DNA from: Bacillus sp. ISL-18
GTDB lineage: Bacteria > Bacillota > Bacilli > Bacillales > Cytobacillaceae
Reading direction: 5' to 3'
NCBI RefSeq assembly: GCF_018613415.1
Contig: NZ_JAGGQG010000002.1
Location: 62,001 to 126,000, forward strand
DNA: 64,000 nucleotides
Part shown: positions 33,996 through 42,363 of the stretch, in pieces
Position numbering within the stretch: the stretch's first letter is position 1
How the letters are laid out: every line of letters starts with the position of its first letter
Made by a program: the position numbers and the translations under genes
The notes under the pieces: generated by a model
The model's input: the letters and a program-made list of their open reading frames with translations, nothing else
The model's database searches: none
Told to the model about the DNA's origin: nothing

Positions 33996-34359
33996 TCACT
34001 TTACATTTTTCAAGATATTTATCGCAAAGACAATAATCGCAATTACCATTAATGTCCCGCCAACAGCAACTACTGGGCCGGCACTTTCTACACCAGAGAC
34101 CAAAAGTGCAAGCCCGATCATCATAATGGGAAGTGAAATATTATGAAGCCAAAAATGAACCTTCGCAAGTTTGGTTTCAGCTGCATTTGGAAATCCCAGA
34201 TAAAATAAAGCCGGCTAGTGCTAGTGACATCCATCCTAATAAATTAATATGCACATGTACGGGTGTAAAATCAAAGGCTTCTGTCATCGACATATACATG
34301 CCAATGAGCACTCCTATAACAAAATAAACTACAGAAATCTTAATCAGCTTTACAGCCAT
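33996..34359 (-). pseudogene. Frameshifted cytochrome-oxidase-subunit-I-like small membrane protein
   Basis: The first 60 codons, with an AAGGGGG ribosome site, encode two membrane helices and HVHINLLGWMSLALAGF, resembling the haem-binding helix of cytochrome oxidase subunit I-like small proteins. The frame stops at 34177. The matching continuation (FPNAAETKLAKVHFWLHNIS and a final helix ending FAINILKNVK) is in another frame up to the stop at 33996. One extra base, most simply in the GGG at about 34195, explains the break. Either a real inactivated gene or a sequencing error in a G run. Confidence 0.7.
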
Positions 34360-34454
34360 TTTTCTGCCCCCTTATTTCGTAAAAAATATGACTATAGTAC
34401 TAAATATGAAGGGGGAATCTGAAAAAGAACTATTTTTTTACTGATGGTTGATCA

Positions 34455-34482
34455 CAAAAAAAAGCCTTATTAACTAAGGCAA
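34455..34482 (-). terminator. Terminator of the DUF445 gene
   Basis: The stem GCCTTA/TAAGGC is followed on the minus strand by eight T residues, directly past the stop codon. Confidence 0.85.
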
Positions 34483-34483
34483 T

Positions 34484-35740
34484 TTAAAAGAAAGCTCTAA
34501 TACCTACTAAAATAAGACCAATCAAAAATCCGCACACTGCTCCATTTACTCTTATCCATTGCAGGTCTTTGCCAACGTTCGTTTCGACCATGTTAATCAA
34601 TGTTTTATCATCCAATCTGTCTAAATTCTCTTTAACAAGTTTGCCTATTTTGGAATGATTTTTATCCACAAAGGATGAGAGTTTTGATTTCAACCAAGTA
34701 TCTATTGTCTCTACTTTTTCTTGGTTGTTTTTTAATGCAATTAGATTGTCATTTATAAAAGGAAGTAAGTAATCATTTAAGAAGGCAGGTTCTCCAACAA
34801 AATTAATTACTTTTAGCTGAAACTTTTCTAATATATCATTAATTTGCTCTTGTGGTTCCCATTTAGTAATGGCATGTGATTTCAAATTCGAAAGCTCTTC
34901 ATAGATCTTTTCGTCTGTTTTGATTGATTCAAGCTTGTTCTCAATATGAATTAATAATGTTTGCCGATTTGGATTGTATGGATCGCGGTAACTGGAAACA
35001 CCTTTTTGAATCAAGTTTTGGATGATATTACCTAATTTTTCCTCGTTAACAAGATTACTAAAAGATTTTAAGGCAAACTGCATAAATCCATCTGCCTTAA
35101 TGTTTTCCACCGCGTCCACTGCCATTCCGCCCAGTTTATATTTAGTGGAATCCTTCGAAGCCCATTCATCAATTTCCTTAAGAATATAATCAAGGGTCTT
35201 TTCGTGATATTTTCGTGCTGTTACTTGATCAATAAGTAAGGGAAGATATTTTTTTATATCCCAGTCCATTAATTTTGCTTTTAATTCTTTTTCGATAATT
35301 GGTGTTAATTTCCTTACCTCTATTTTTCTAATCAAATGTTGGGCAAACTTAACAATATTTTTTTGTACTGATTCGGAGCTGTTTTCAGCCTCGACGATGT
35401 CTGCTAACTTATTTGTAAAGCCAATCGAATTAATTTTTTTGTTAATACTTTCTTTTGTAAGCCAATCATTTTCAAGCATAGAAATAATTCCTTCAGTAAT
35501 TCTTTGCCGGTTCTTAGGCAGCAATGCAGTATGCGGAATAGGAATGCCAAGCGGATGCCGAAAAAGAGCTGTTACCGCAAACCAATCTGCTAATCCCCCG
35601 ACTAGACCTGCTTCAAAACCACCTTGGAGGATATTCCCCCAGAATGAATCTTGTAAGGGAAGTGTAGCAACAAATCCAATTCCCATGATTGCGAGAGAAA
35701 TAGTCGCTAAATGCTGCGATTTATTTTTCTGTTTTATCAT
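34484..35740 (-). CDS. DUF445 family membrane protein
   Basis: A 418-residue protein with an N-terminal membrane segment, the DUF445 signature GGFEAGLVGGLADWFAVTALFRHP, a long helical soluble middle and a C-terminal membrane anchor (VNGAVCGFLIGLILVGI). E. coli YjiN and Bacillus YheB belong to the same family; function is not established. I used the ATG at 35740 (MIKQKN) because GAGGGG stands 7 bases upstream, while the ATG 15 bases earlier has no ribosome site. Monocistronic. Confidence 0.85.
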   Translation of the reverse strand: MIKQKNKSQHLATISLAIMGIGFVATLPLQDSFWGNILQGGFEAGLVGGLADWFAVTALFRHPLGIPIPHTALLPKNRQRITEGIISMLENDWLTKESINKKINSIGFTNKLADIVEAENSSESVQKNIVKFAQHLIRKIEVRKLTPIIEKELKAKLMDWDIKKYLPLLIDQVTARKYHEKTLDYILKEIDEWASKDSTKYKLGGMAVDAVENIKADGFMQFALKSFSNLVNEEKLGNIIQNLIQKGVSSYRDPYNPNRQTLLIHIENKLESIKTDEKIYEELSNLKSHAITKWEPQEQINDILEKFQLKVINFVGEPAFLNDYLLPFINDNLIALKNNQEKVETIDTWLKSKLSSFVDKNHSKIGKLVKENLDRLDDKTLINMVETNVGKDLQWIRVNGAVCGFLIGLILVGIRAFF

Positions 35741-36182
35741 CTTTGTACCCCTCATTTTTATATTATTATTAAATAGTTTAGTGCTATTATCTCAATATTG
35801 TTGAAAGAAAAGCAAAAAAAACCATCCGAAAGAAAAAAAATTCCTCTCAGAGTTGAGAGGAGTTTTTATTCTTAGGCTTAACATGTGTAATGAGTCCATC
35901 TAGGTCGGTAATGTAAAATTCCGTAACAGTAAAAAATTCATTATTGTATCATATTTCAACTTATGACTATTTATTTTGAAAAACATAGTTTACATGCTTG
36001 GGTATAGCAGTAATGGTGGATACATACTACACATTGTTTTACAGAGTATAGGAATTACTTCAATATATTTTCAAGGATAATATCAAAAATTATTATTTAG
36101 GAAACATATTTTTACTTTTCTCTTAACATGAAATGATGTAAAATAGTCAAGGCATTAAAAAGAGAAAATGGGGGAAAAACGG
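35741..36182. other. Intergenic region with an isolated hairpin
   Basis: About 440 AT-rich bases between divergent genes. A terminator-like hairpin (CCTCTCA/TGAGAGG, 35841-35868) has A/T tails on both sides but no obvious transcript to end, since flanking genes point away. It might end a short antisense or lost transcript. The promoter of the lipoprotein gene should lie near 36100-36150; nothing else was recognised. Confidence 0.35.
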
Positions 36183-36716
36183 ATGAAGAAATTTTTATTA
36201 TCCTTATCTGCCTTAACAATGGCCATAGGGTTAGCTGCTTGTTCAGCAAATGACGAGTCAAAAACAGATAAGAAGGAAACAACGAATGACACAGCTGCAT
36301 CTAAAGTGGATGTTAAAAAGGAATTAGTTAAATTTTATATAGAAATTGGCAACAAGGTTAATGCAAAAGATCCTGATTTAAATTCATATATGGCAAAAGC
36401 AACTAAGGAAGACGCGTCGCCTGAAGAATTGCCAACTGTTGAGGAGAAGACAAAAGCGAGTGCATCTGCTGCTGCCGTTGCCGAAGAATTAAACAATATT
36501 CAAGTTCCTGCGGGGCTAAAGGATCAAAAAGCTGGTCTTGAGGGAGCATTAAAGGACTATGCTGCATCCTATCAAGCAAAAGCAGATGAATTGAAAAAAG
36601 ATACACCTTCACTTACTGCAGGCGATGATCTTTTCGCACAGGGTGAAGAGAAACTTGGAAAAGTTTTTGAAAGCGCAAAATTATTTGCCCCAACCTTAGG
36701 TAAGCAAGTAAACTAG
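36183..36716 (+). CDS. Putative lipoprotein
   Basis: A 177-residue exported protein: MKKFLLSLSALTMAIGLAAC is a textbook lipoprotein signal with lipobox LAAC, followed by a charged low-complexity linker and a helical domain rich in Ala, Lys and Glu. No enzyme motif is seen. GGGGG stands before the ATG at 36183; an upstream in-frame ATG adds five residues without improving the signal. Own terminator downstream. Function unknown. Confidence 0.8.
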   Translation: MKKFLLSLSALTMAIGLAACSANDESKTDKKETTNDTAASKVDVKKELVKFYIEIGNKVNAKDPDLNSYMAKATKEDASPEELPTVEEKTKASASAAAVAEELNNIQVPAGLKDQKAGLEGALKDYAASYQAKADELKKDTPSLTAGDDLFAQGEEKLGKVFESAKLFAPTLGKQVN

Positions 36717-36725
36717 CAGTAGAAT

Positions 36726-36760
36726 AAAAGACCAGCCATTTTAAAACGGCCGGTCTTTTA
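36726..36760 (+). terminator. Terminator after the lipoprotein gene
   Basis: The stem AAAAGACCAGCC/GGCCGGTCTTTT with one mismatch and a T-rich tail; it may also serve the convergent HesB-like gene. Confidence 0.85.
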
Positions 36761-36762
36761 TT

Positions 36763-37068
36763 TTACTGGATGGCTGATGTTTCCTTATAGTTAATTTGAA
36801 TTTCCTCTATTGCATCATTAAAAGATAAGTATGTCTCGGTATCTTCAAAAAACCAAATGTCATTTCCCTCTACATAAAAGGTTATTCCGTTCAATTCTTG
36901 TGTGTATCCGACATTGCCGGGCTGCTCAGCTGAAAAAGCAAGACTAAATCCCTTATTCTTTTCCCCAAAGCCGGCATATTGGGGAAATAGACGAATATTG
37001 ATTGGCTTATTCATTTCAAATTCCTTCATGAACCATAATGCAGCTTTTTCATCGATCGATATGAACAT
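36763..37068 (-). CDS. yneR: HesB/IscA-like protein (YneR family)
   Basis: A 101-residue protein with the HesB/IscA fold pattern (ISIDEKAALWFMKEF, INIRLFPQYAGFGEKNKGFSLAF), but it lacks the three cysteines that bind Fe-S clusters in true A-type carriers. It matches the Bacillus YneR type of unknown function. Short monocistronic gene convergent with the lipoprotein gene. Confidence 0.75.
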   Translation of the reverse strand: MFISIDEKAALWFMKEFEMNKPINIRLFPQYAGFGEKNKGFSLAFSAEQPGNVGYTQELNGITFYVEGNDIWFFEDTETYLSFNDAIEEIQINYKETSAIQ

Positions 37069-37348
37069 ATTTTTACACCAACCTTTTCAAGTTAAAAATC
37101 CGTTATAAGGATAGAGAGGTTAAGATAAAAAGGTAAGGATCCCTCCGCCTTATAATCTAAGATTACAATATTTATAGTACAAATAATGTGATAATATACA
37201 CGTTGATATCAGTATTAAATAAATGTTCATTTTTTCGTTGCAGAATGTTCAAAAGTTTAAATGGTATAATGACTGTACTGTTTTTGTAACATTATAATAG
37301 TGAAAATGATGTTAAGATATAAGTATTAAAGGAAGGGAGGTTTGTTCA

Positions 37349-37645
37349 ATGGAAAAAGAATTTGTAAAATTACCAGAGAACGAACTGGATTTAAAACGGT
37401 TAATTCAAACATTTAACACTACATTGGAAACCATTGAAAAAAGGCTCTCACGATTAGAAAAAATGGATAGTATTGAACATAGAGTAGAAGTTAATCAAAT
37501 TGATTTGTCAGATATTAAAGATTCACTTCAGCGTATTGAGGAGTCACATAATAATGAGCTTCAGCATGTTAATCGCCGCCTGGATTCTCATTTAGTTAAA
37601 ATAGCCAAGTTAGAAGAAGAGCTGATTATTTCAATAAAAAAATAA
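37349..37645 (+). CDS. Coiled-coil hypothetical protein
   Basis: A 98-residue, entirely helical protein with heptad patterns (LETIEKRLSRLEKM, IKDSLQRIEESHNNELQ). It has no membrane segment or catalytic motif. A strong GGAAGGGAGG site precedes the ATG and a clean terminator follows. It probably oligomerises as a coiled coil. Family not recognised. Confidence 0.7.
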   Translation: MEKEFVKLPENELDLKRLIQTFNTTLETIEKRLSRLEKMDSIEHRVEVNQIDLSDIKDSLQRIEESHNNELQHVNRRLDSHLVKIAKLEEELIISIKK

Positions 37646-37652
37646 TGATAGT

Positions 37653-37690
37653 GGAGACTGTTTAGCGTAAACAGTCTTTTTATTTAAAGA
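37653..37690 (+). terminator. Terminator after the coiled-coil gene
   Basis: The stem AGACTGTTTA/TAAACAGTCT with a 3-base loop and a T-rich tail. Confidence 0.9.
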
Positions 37691-37726
37691 TAAGAAAGTA
37701 TAAAAGTTTTGACTTTGAGAATTGTC

Positions 37727-37872
37727 TAGCTCCAGCGCCCTAGCGGCTAGTGTCCTTCGCGCTCCGCCCTACGATAAGTCAACATCGAATCGCTAACGCT
37801 CTTCGTGTTTCCTTTATCTCAGTTGGAGCACTCCAGGCCATACGCCGCTGACCAGGGCGCTTTCGCTTTTCT
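37727..37872. repeat. Bacillus-type intergenic palindromic repeat, family 1
   Basis: A GC-rich block with complementary ends (CCAGCGCCCTAG and CCAGGGCGCTTTCGCTTTTC) in AT-rich surroundings. A related copy lies at 52228-52336 and a remnant at 61795-61840. It has no ORF with coding character and is typical of dispersed intergenic repeats in Bacillaceae. Confidence 0.75.
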
Positions 37873-37885
37873 TATGAATATAACC

Positions 37886-37918
37886 CAAAAAAATAGACCG
37901 ATCGATTCGGCCTATTTT
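37886..37918 (-). terminator. Terminator of the first CNNM/CBS gene
   Basis: The hairpin AATAGGCCGA/TCGGTCTATT, read on the minus strand, is followed by a T run. Confidence 0.85.
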
Positions 37919-37919
37919 T

Positions 37920-39272
37920 CTATGAGAGGACTTCTGAATTTGTTACTTGTACTTGTTGGGATGTTGATTCCTCATTATTTGCATTTTTTGATACCTCAAT
38001 GTACTTGATATGATGTTCTTCCATATCGAGAATTTTAAAGGTATAGGAATCATGAAGAATGATGTCGCCTTCTTGGGCTTCGTAATTCTCGGTTAGAATC
38101 CAACCACCGATTGTATCGACATCTTCATCATCAATTTCAACCCCTAGTAAATCATTAATCTCACTCACTAAAACCTTTGAATCGATGATGTAATGGTTTT
38201 CCTTCACCTTTCGGATTTCTGGAATCTCATCCATATCAAATTCATCTCGAATTTCACCAACAATTTCCTCTAGGATATCCTCGACCGTAACAACTCCTGA
38301 AGTTCCACCATATTCATCCATTAAAACAGCCATATGAACACGGTCTTTTTGCATCTTCACTAATAAGTCATGGATTGGAATTGTTTCTATTACTCTAATA
38401 ATTGGACGAGTATAACTTTCTAGTGTTTGTGATGAAAGATTTTCATTGCCTATTAAATCAGTCATGACTTCTTTGATATTGATTAACCCAATTATATGGT
38501 CTTTATCTCCATCAATAACAGGATATCTAGTAAACTTTTCTTCTCGTAAGACCTGAAGAAATGTTTCTAACGAATCGTCCTTTGATAAAGAAACCATCTC
38601 TGTTCGAGGTACCATAATTTCTTTGGCAATTCGATTGTCAAATTCAAAAATTTTATTTACATACTTAAACTCTGATTGGTTAATTTCGCCACTTTTATAG
38701 CTTTCAGACAGGATAATTCGAAGTTCTTCCTCAGTATGGGCAATTTCATTTTCCGACACCGGCTTTAGCCCGAAAATACTGGAAACAATCCGTGCAGATT
38801 TATTTAATACCCAAATAAAAGGGTACATAATTTTATAAAACATGATAAGCGGACGCGAAACAAGCAAGGTAATTAGCTCTGCCTTTTGAATAGCAAGTGT
38901 CTTAGGAGCTAATTCTCCAACAACTACATGCAGGAAGGTAATAAGAGCAAAAGCAATTCCGACCGATAATATTTGAGTCACGCTCTCAGGGATGTTAAGT
39001 CTTAGAAAAAGCGGACCTAGAATATGTTCAATGGTCGATTCCCCAATCCAGCCTAATCCTAATGCAGTTATCGTAATACCTAATTGACAGGCAGACAAAT
39101 ACTCATCTAAATTCGATATTACTTTTTTTGCCGGTACTGCCTTCGAATTTCCTTCCTCAATTAACTGATCAATTCTTGAACTTCTAATTTTGACAATAGC
39201 AAATTCCGAAGTTACAAAAAAGGCAGTTAAGGCAATTAAAATGGCTATAATAACCAAGTTAAATATGTCCAA
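37920..39272 (-). CDS. CNNM/CBS-domain membrane protein (YhdP/MpfA-like)
   Basis: A 450-residue protein. The N-terminal DUF21 (CNNM) domain has about 4 helices (about 1-190), a CBS pair contains KEIMVPRTEMVSLSKDD, and the C-terminal CorC/HlyC domain is entered at MDEYGGTSGVVTVEDILEEI. Bacillus MpfA (YhdP) of this family exports magnesium; older names call it haemolysin. TTG start with AAGGG 7 bases upstream. A hairpin leader precedes it. It is paralogous to the gene at 39.9-41.2 kb, with the MerR gene between, as in the yhdP-yhdQ-yhdT neighbourhood of B. subtilis. Confidence 0.9.
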   Translation of the reverse strand: MDIFNLVIIAILIALTAFFVTSEFAIVKIRSSRIDQLIEEGNSKAVPAKKVISNLDEYLSACQLGITITALGLGWIGESTIEHILGPLFLRLNIPESVTQILSVGIAFALITFLHVVVGELAPKTLAIQKAELITLLVSRPLIMFYKIMYPFIWVLNKSARIVSSIFGLKPVSENEIAHTEEELRIILSESYKSGEINQSEFKYVNKIFEFDNRIAKEIMVPRTEMVSLSKDDSLETFLQVLREEKFTRYPVIDGDKDHIIGLINIKEVMTDLIGNENLSSQTLESYTRPIIRVIETIPIHDLLVKMQKDRVHMAVLMDEYGGTSGVVTVEDILEEIVGEIRDEFDMDEIPEIRKVKENHYIIDSKVLVSEINDLLGVEIDDEDVDTIGGWILTENYEAQEGDIILHDSYTFKILDMEEHHIKYIEVSKNANNEESTSQQVQVTNSEVLS

Positions 39273-39280
39273 ATAAGTTC

Positions 39281-39320
39281 CCTTATCCCGCTGTTAGACG
39301 GGTAAGGTGTCACCTCCCAG
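39281..39320 (-). promoter_or_regulatory. 5' leader element of the first CNNM/CBS gene
   Basis: Read on the minus strand: GGGAGGTGACACCTTACCC, then a stem closing with GGGATAAGG. A similar string (GAGGTGGCATACCTTACCC) occupies the same place before the second CNNM gene. Confidence 0.45.
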
Positions 39321-39333
39321 TTATTTAAAAAAA

Positions 39334-39752
39334 TTAAGTCGTAACACTTAAAAGTGATTTCATTAGAACTGCTGTAAGCAGACTAAGATTGTTTGTCAGC
39401 TTTTCTTTCTGTTCCTCATCCAATTTTTCTAAAATAGGGATGAGGTCAAATAAGTCGCTATGCAGCTGTTTCATTTGCTGCGTTACAACACTTACATGCT
39501 TTTCAACCTCAGATTCACGAAGGTTTTTTTCTTTACGCATCTCTAGTTTTCTTTTAATCTCGTCTAATGGAAAGTGCAGACATTTACATTCCTCTATAAA
39601 TCTCAAATCATCCAGTGCTTCATCTGAATAAATGCGGTAATTTGATTTAGAGCGTTCTGCCTTTAACAAGCCAATTGACGTATAATAATCAATCGTGCGT
39701 TTTGATAAGTGCGCAATTTCCGCTATTTCACCAATCCGATAAACAGCCCCAT
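39334..39752 (-). pseudogene. MerR-family regulator with a probable N-terminal frameshift
   Basis: The intact frame from a TTG at 39669 gives 111 residues beginning in the middle of the MerR domain (LKAERSKSNYRIYSDEAL). The missing first half is present upstream in the same frame (YRIGEIAEIAHLSKRTIDYY), but no start codon precedes it before a stop. A well-placed ATG at 39752 with AGAGG 7 bases upstream is out of frame by one base. Adding one G to the GGGG after that ATG restores a complete MerR protein. It lies between two CNNM genes, like yhdQ. Real decay or a G-run read error. Confidence 0.7.
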
Positions 39753-39909
39753 CTTACCACCTCTACAATTTACAATTTAATAATAATTATAAAGAAATTA
39801 AACCGTACAGTCAAACGTTCTAGTTTAGTTAGTAGTATATACTCATATTTTATGGAAAAAAGCAGTAAATATGAACGAAAAACGAAGGATTACAAAAATG
39901 ATGCCTAAT

Positions 39910-39938
39910 GAAAAACGCCCCACTATTTGGAGGCGCTG
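39910..39938 (-). terminator. Terminator of the second CNNM/CBS gene
   Basis: Minus-strand hairpin CGCCTC/GGGGCG with TTTTT following; it overlaps the stop codon. Confidence 0.7.
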
Positions 39939-41233
39939 TTATTATTCTTACTAACTTCAATAAAGACGATATGATGCCCTTCATTTTCTTTTATTTGGAA
40001 CGTGAAGCCTTCCATATCAATTGAATCCCCTTTTTTGACATCAAATTTTTGTGTTAAAAACCAGCCGCCAATTGTGTCTACTTCCTCTTCTTCAAGTGCT
40101 GTTCCCAGGAGATCATTTACCTCGCTAATTAGAACTTTCCCATCCAAAATGTAGTGATTCTCTCCCTTTTTTTGAATAAGGGGAAGCTCATCCATATCAA
40201 ATTCATCACGAATTTCCCCGACTATTTCCTCGAGAATATCTTCAACGGTGACAATTCCAGCCGTACCACCATATTCATCGGATAAAACCGCCATATGAGA
40301 GCGGTTCTTTTGTAATTTCACTAAAAGCTCCTGGATTGGAATATTTTCAATTACATGGATTACGGGTTTGATATAGGGGAGAAGAGGTTGTTCCCCTGTA
40401 CATTTCTGCTGAATACAATCGGTAAGGACCTCTTTAATATTGACTACGCCTAGAATATTATCTTTATCCCCATCAATGAGGGGATATCGTGTATATTTCT
40501 CCTCACGGACAATGTTGATAATTTCATCCATAGTGGCATTTTTTGAAAGGGTGATGATTTCAGTCCTTGGCACCATTATTTCCTTTGCGATTCGATCGTC
40601 AAATTCAAAAATATTATTCATATAACTGTATTCGGAATGATTGATTTCGCCGCTTTCATAGCTTTGAGAGAGGATCATGCGCAGTTCTTCCTCTGATAAA
40701 ACAATCTCTTGCTCTGAAGTTGGTTTAATCCCGAAAAGGCCAGTTACAAACCGAGCAGACCGGTTAAGAATCCAAATAAAGGGATACATCAACCGATAAA
40801 AAAGGATCAATGGCTTTGCAAATCGCATAATGATTTGTTCTGACTTTTGAATGGCAAACGTTTTTGGTGCTAATTCACCAATAACAACATTGAAGAAGGT
40901 AATGATCGAAAAGGCAAGAATAAAAGAGATCACTTGTTCCAATGATTGCGGTAAATCGATCCAAGTGAAAATTGGTTCTAAAATCCCGCGAATGGTTGGC
41001 TCTCCCAACCAACCTAGGATGAGAGAAGTAATCGTAATTCCGACCTGTGTGGCCGATAAATACCCATCTAAATTAGAAATGACTTTTTTGGCTGCTTCCG
41101 CTTTTTTATTACCTTCTGCCATTAATTGATCTATTCTAGTCGTTCGTACCTTTACCATAGCAAATTCAGATGCAACAAAAAATGCGGTAAAGGTAATCAG
41201 GATAACAATAATTAAAACATTCATCCAAATCAT
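39923..41233 (-). CDS. CNNM/CBS-domain membrane protein (YhdT-like)
   Basis: A 436-residue paralogue of the gene at 37.9 kb. It has the DUF21 membrane domain (FFVASEFAMVKVRTTRIDQL at the start), CBS pair (AKEIMVPRTEIITLSKN) and the C-terminal CorC/HlyC domain beginning near SDEYGGTAGIVTVEDIL. Probably a divalent cation (Mg2+) exporter or its regulator at the membrane. The ATG has AAGG six bases upstream, inside a hairpin-forming leader, so structure may hide the ribosome site. Confidence 0.9.
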   Translation of the reverse strand: MIWMNVLIIVILITFTAFFVASEFAMVKVRTTRIDQLMAEGNKKAEAAKKVISNLDGYLSATQVGITITSLILGWLGEPTIRGILEPIFTWIDLPQSLEQVISFILAFSIITFFNVVIGELAPKTFAIQKSEQIIMRFAKPLILFYRLMYPFIWILNRSARFVTGLFGIKPTSEQEIVLSEEELRMILSQSYESGEINHSEYSYMNNIFEFDDRIAKEIMVPRTEIITLSKNATMDEIINIVREEKYTRYPLIDGDKDNILGVVNIKEVLTDCIQQKCTGEQPLLPYIKPVIHVIENIPIQELLVKLQKNRSHMAVLSDEYGGTAGIVTVEDILEEIVGEIRDEFDMDELPLIQKKGENHYILDGKVLISEVNDLLGTALEEEEVDTIGGWFLTQKFDVKKGDSIDMEGFTFQIKENEGHHIVFIEVSKNNNSASK

Positions 41234-41237
41234 TTAG

Positions 41238-41270
41238 TACCTTACAAAGGGTAAGGTATGCCACCTCACT
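41238..41270 (-). promoter_or_regulatory. 5' leader element of the second CNNM/CBS gene
   Basis: On the minus strand GAGGTGGCATACCTTACCC is followed by GTAAGGTA, forming a hairpin (TACCTTAC/GTAAGGTA) whose right arm holds the AAGG ribosome site. It resembles the leader before the first CNNM gene. Confidence 0.5.
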
Positions 41271-41391
41271 TACTTTTAACTGTATGTAATAATTATTCCC
41301 GATAAATCGAAAATCTAACTTTGTTAAATTGGTCAAGTTTCCTTATATTATTTCAAAGATGATACTTAATAGCAAATAAGCTATCATTTTA

Positions 41392-41416
41392 ACAAAAAAA
41401 ACAGCCGCTTTGGCTG
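41392..41416 (-). terminator. Terminator of the GNAT gene
   Basis: Minus-strand stem CAGCC/GGCTG followed by eight T residues. Confidence 0.85.
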
Positions 41417-41442
41417 CTGCTCGATTTCTGTTTTGTTGGGGG

Positions 41443-41994
41443 TTAAATCTGCACAGGATTCCATTCCCGTGCCAGCATACTATAAATAATGAGGTCATGA
41501 AAATGTCCATTTAAATGTTCTCCATCACGGACTGTCCCTTCTCTGACAAACCTCAAACGTTCTGGGATTGCCCGGCTTTTTTTATTTTTTACCCCACAGC
41601 GAATTTCAATCCGGTTTAAACCTAATTGAAAAAAGCAATAATTCAGTAGTGCTTTAACAGAACGGGTAATGACTCCATGACCTTCCGCTTTTTTAGCTAA
41701 ATAATAACCGATACTTGCCATGCTGTTATACCAATCAATTTGGTGTAAACCTAAGGAACCGACAAGTTCCCCCCGATATTGAATGCCCACATTAAGGCCG
41801 CTGTTCTCTGCAAATTGATTAAGCCATATGGGGATTACAGCTTCAATTTGATACGGAGTGCTCATACTATCCACCCAGGGCATCCATTCCCGCAAATGCT
41901 CGCGATTTTCCTCAATAAGTTGGAATAACGATAAAGAATGATGCTGTTGAAACAATTGAAGCTCGATTTCATGATCCACTTTTAATGTAAACAT
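41443..41994 (-). CDS. ydaF: GNAT N-acetyltransferase, RimJ/RimL type (YdaF-like)
   Basis: A 183-residue acetyltransferase whose length and layout equal Bacillus YdaF. It has NREHLREWMPWVD in the substrate arm, the acetyl-CoA region GYYLAKKAEGHGVITRSV, LNRIEIRCGVKNKKSRAIPERLRF, and RDGEHLNGHFHDLIIYSML at the end. Family members acetylate protein N-termini or small molecules with acetyl-CoA; the target here is not known. Confidence 0.88.
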   Translation of the reverse strand: MFTLKVDHEIELQLFQQHHSLSLFQLIEENREHLREWMPWVDSMSTPYQIEAVIPIWLNQFAENSGLNVGIQYRGELVGSLGLHQIDWYNSMASIGYYLAKKAEGHGVITRSVKALLNYCFFQLGLNRIEIRCGVKNKKSRAIPERLRFVREGTVRDGEHLNGHFHDLIIYSMLAREWNPVQI

Positions 41995-42091
41995 AGGCCT
42001 ATTCTCCCGATGATGATTTTTGGTACATCATATGCGCAGTTGGCCCAAAACGGGAGGAAGAATTTAAAAGAAAGGTTGTGTTAATCTTGAA

Positions 42092-42287
42092 TGTTGATTT
42101 CCGCTCCAGGCGGCTTCGCTTTCCGCGGGCGTGCCGGGGACCTCCTCGGCGCACTTGCGCCTGTGGGGTCTCCCCTGCCCCGTACTCCCGCAGGACTTTG
42201 AATTTACATCCTTGAATCCGCCCACGCACGAAGGAAATGCGATAGCATTTTCGAGGAGTCTTCGCCGCCTTCCGTTCCAATCAACAT
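42092..42287. repeat. Bacillus-type GC-rich intergenic repeat, family 2, with internal insertion
   Basis: Flanked by TGTTGATT/AATCAACA inverted ends and matching the 131-bp copy at 61603-61733. This copy is longer: a segment of about 62 bases (42196-42257) interrupts it just after CCCGCAGGA, and GGA is repeated at the far edge. A 93-codon frame across it has no coding character. Confidence 0.75.
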
Positions 42288-42321
42288 GTTAAAACTCAAC
42301 AAGAACGTTTACACAGCCAAA

Positions 42322-42357
42322 AGAAAAAAATCCCTGCTTTTTAAAAAGGGGGATTTG
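42322..42357 (-). terminator. Terminator of the histidine kinase gene
   Basis: Minus-strand stem AATCCC/GGGATT followed by a T run. Confidence 0.75.
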
Positions 42358-42363
42358 ATGATT

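Noticed and set aside
33955-34146. 63-codon plus-strand frame
   Set aside because: It is the complement of the frameshifted membrane gene, which has a ribosome site and coherent helices.
37727-37872. Insertion sequence or integron-like element
   Set aside because: No transposase or integrase frame; ends and recurrence fit a dispersed non-coding repeat.
37805-38008. 67-codon plus-strand frame
   Set aside because: Spans repeat DNA, a terminator and the end of the CNNM gene in antisense; no coding sign.
41999-42280. 93-codon minus-strand frame over the repeat region
   Set aside because: It consists almost wholly of the GC-rich dispersed repeat, has no protein-like composition and recurs only as repeat DNA.
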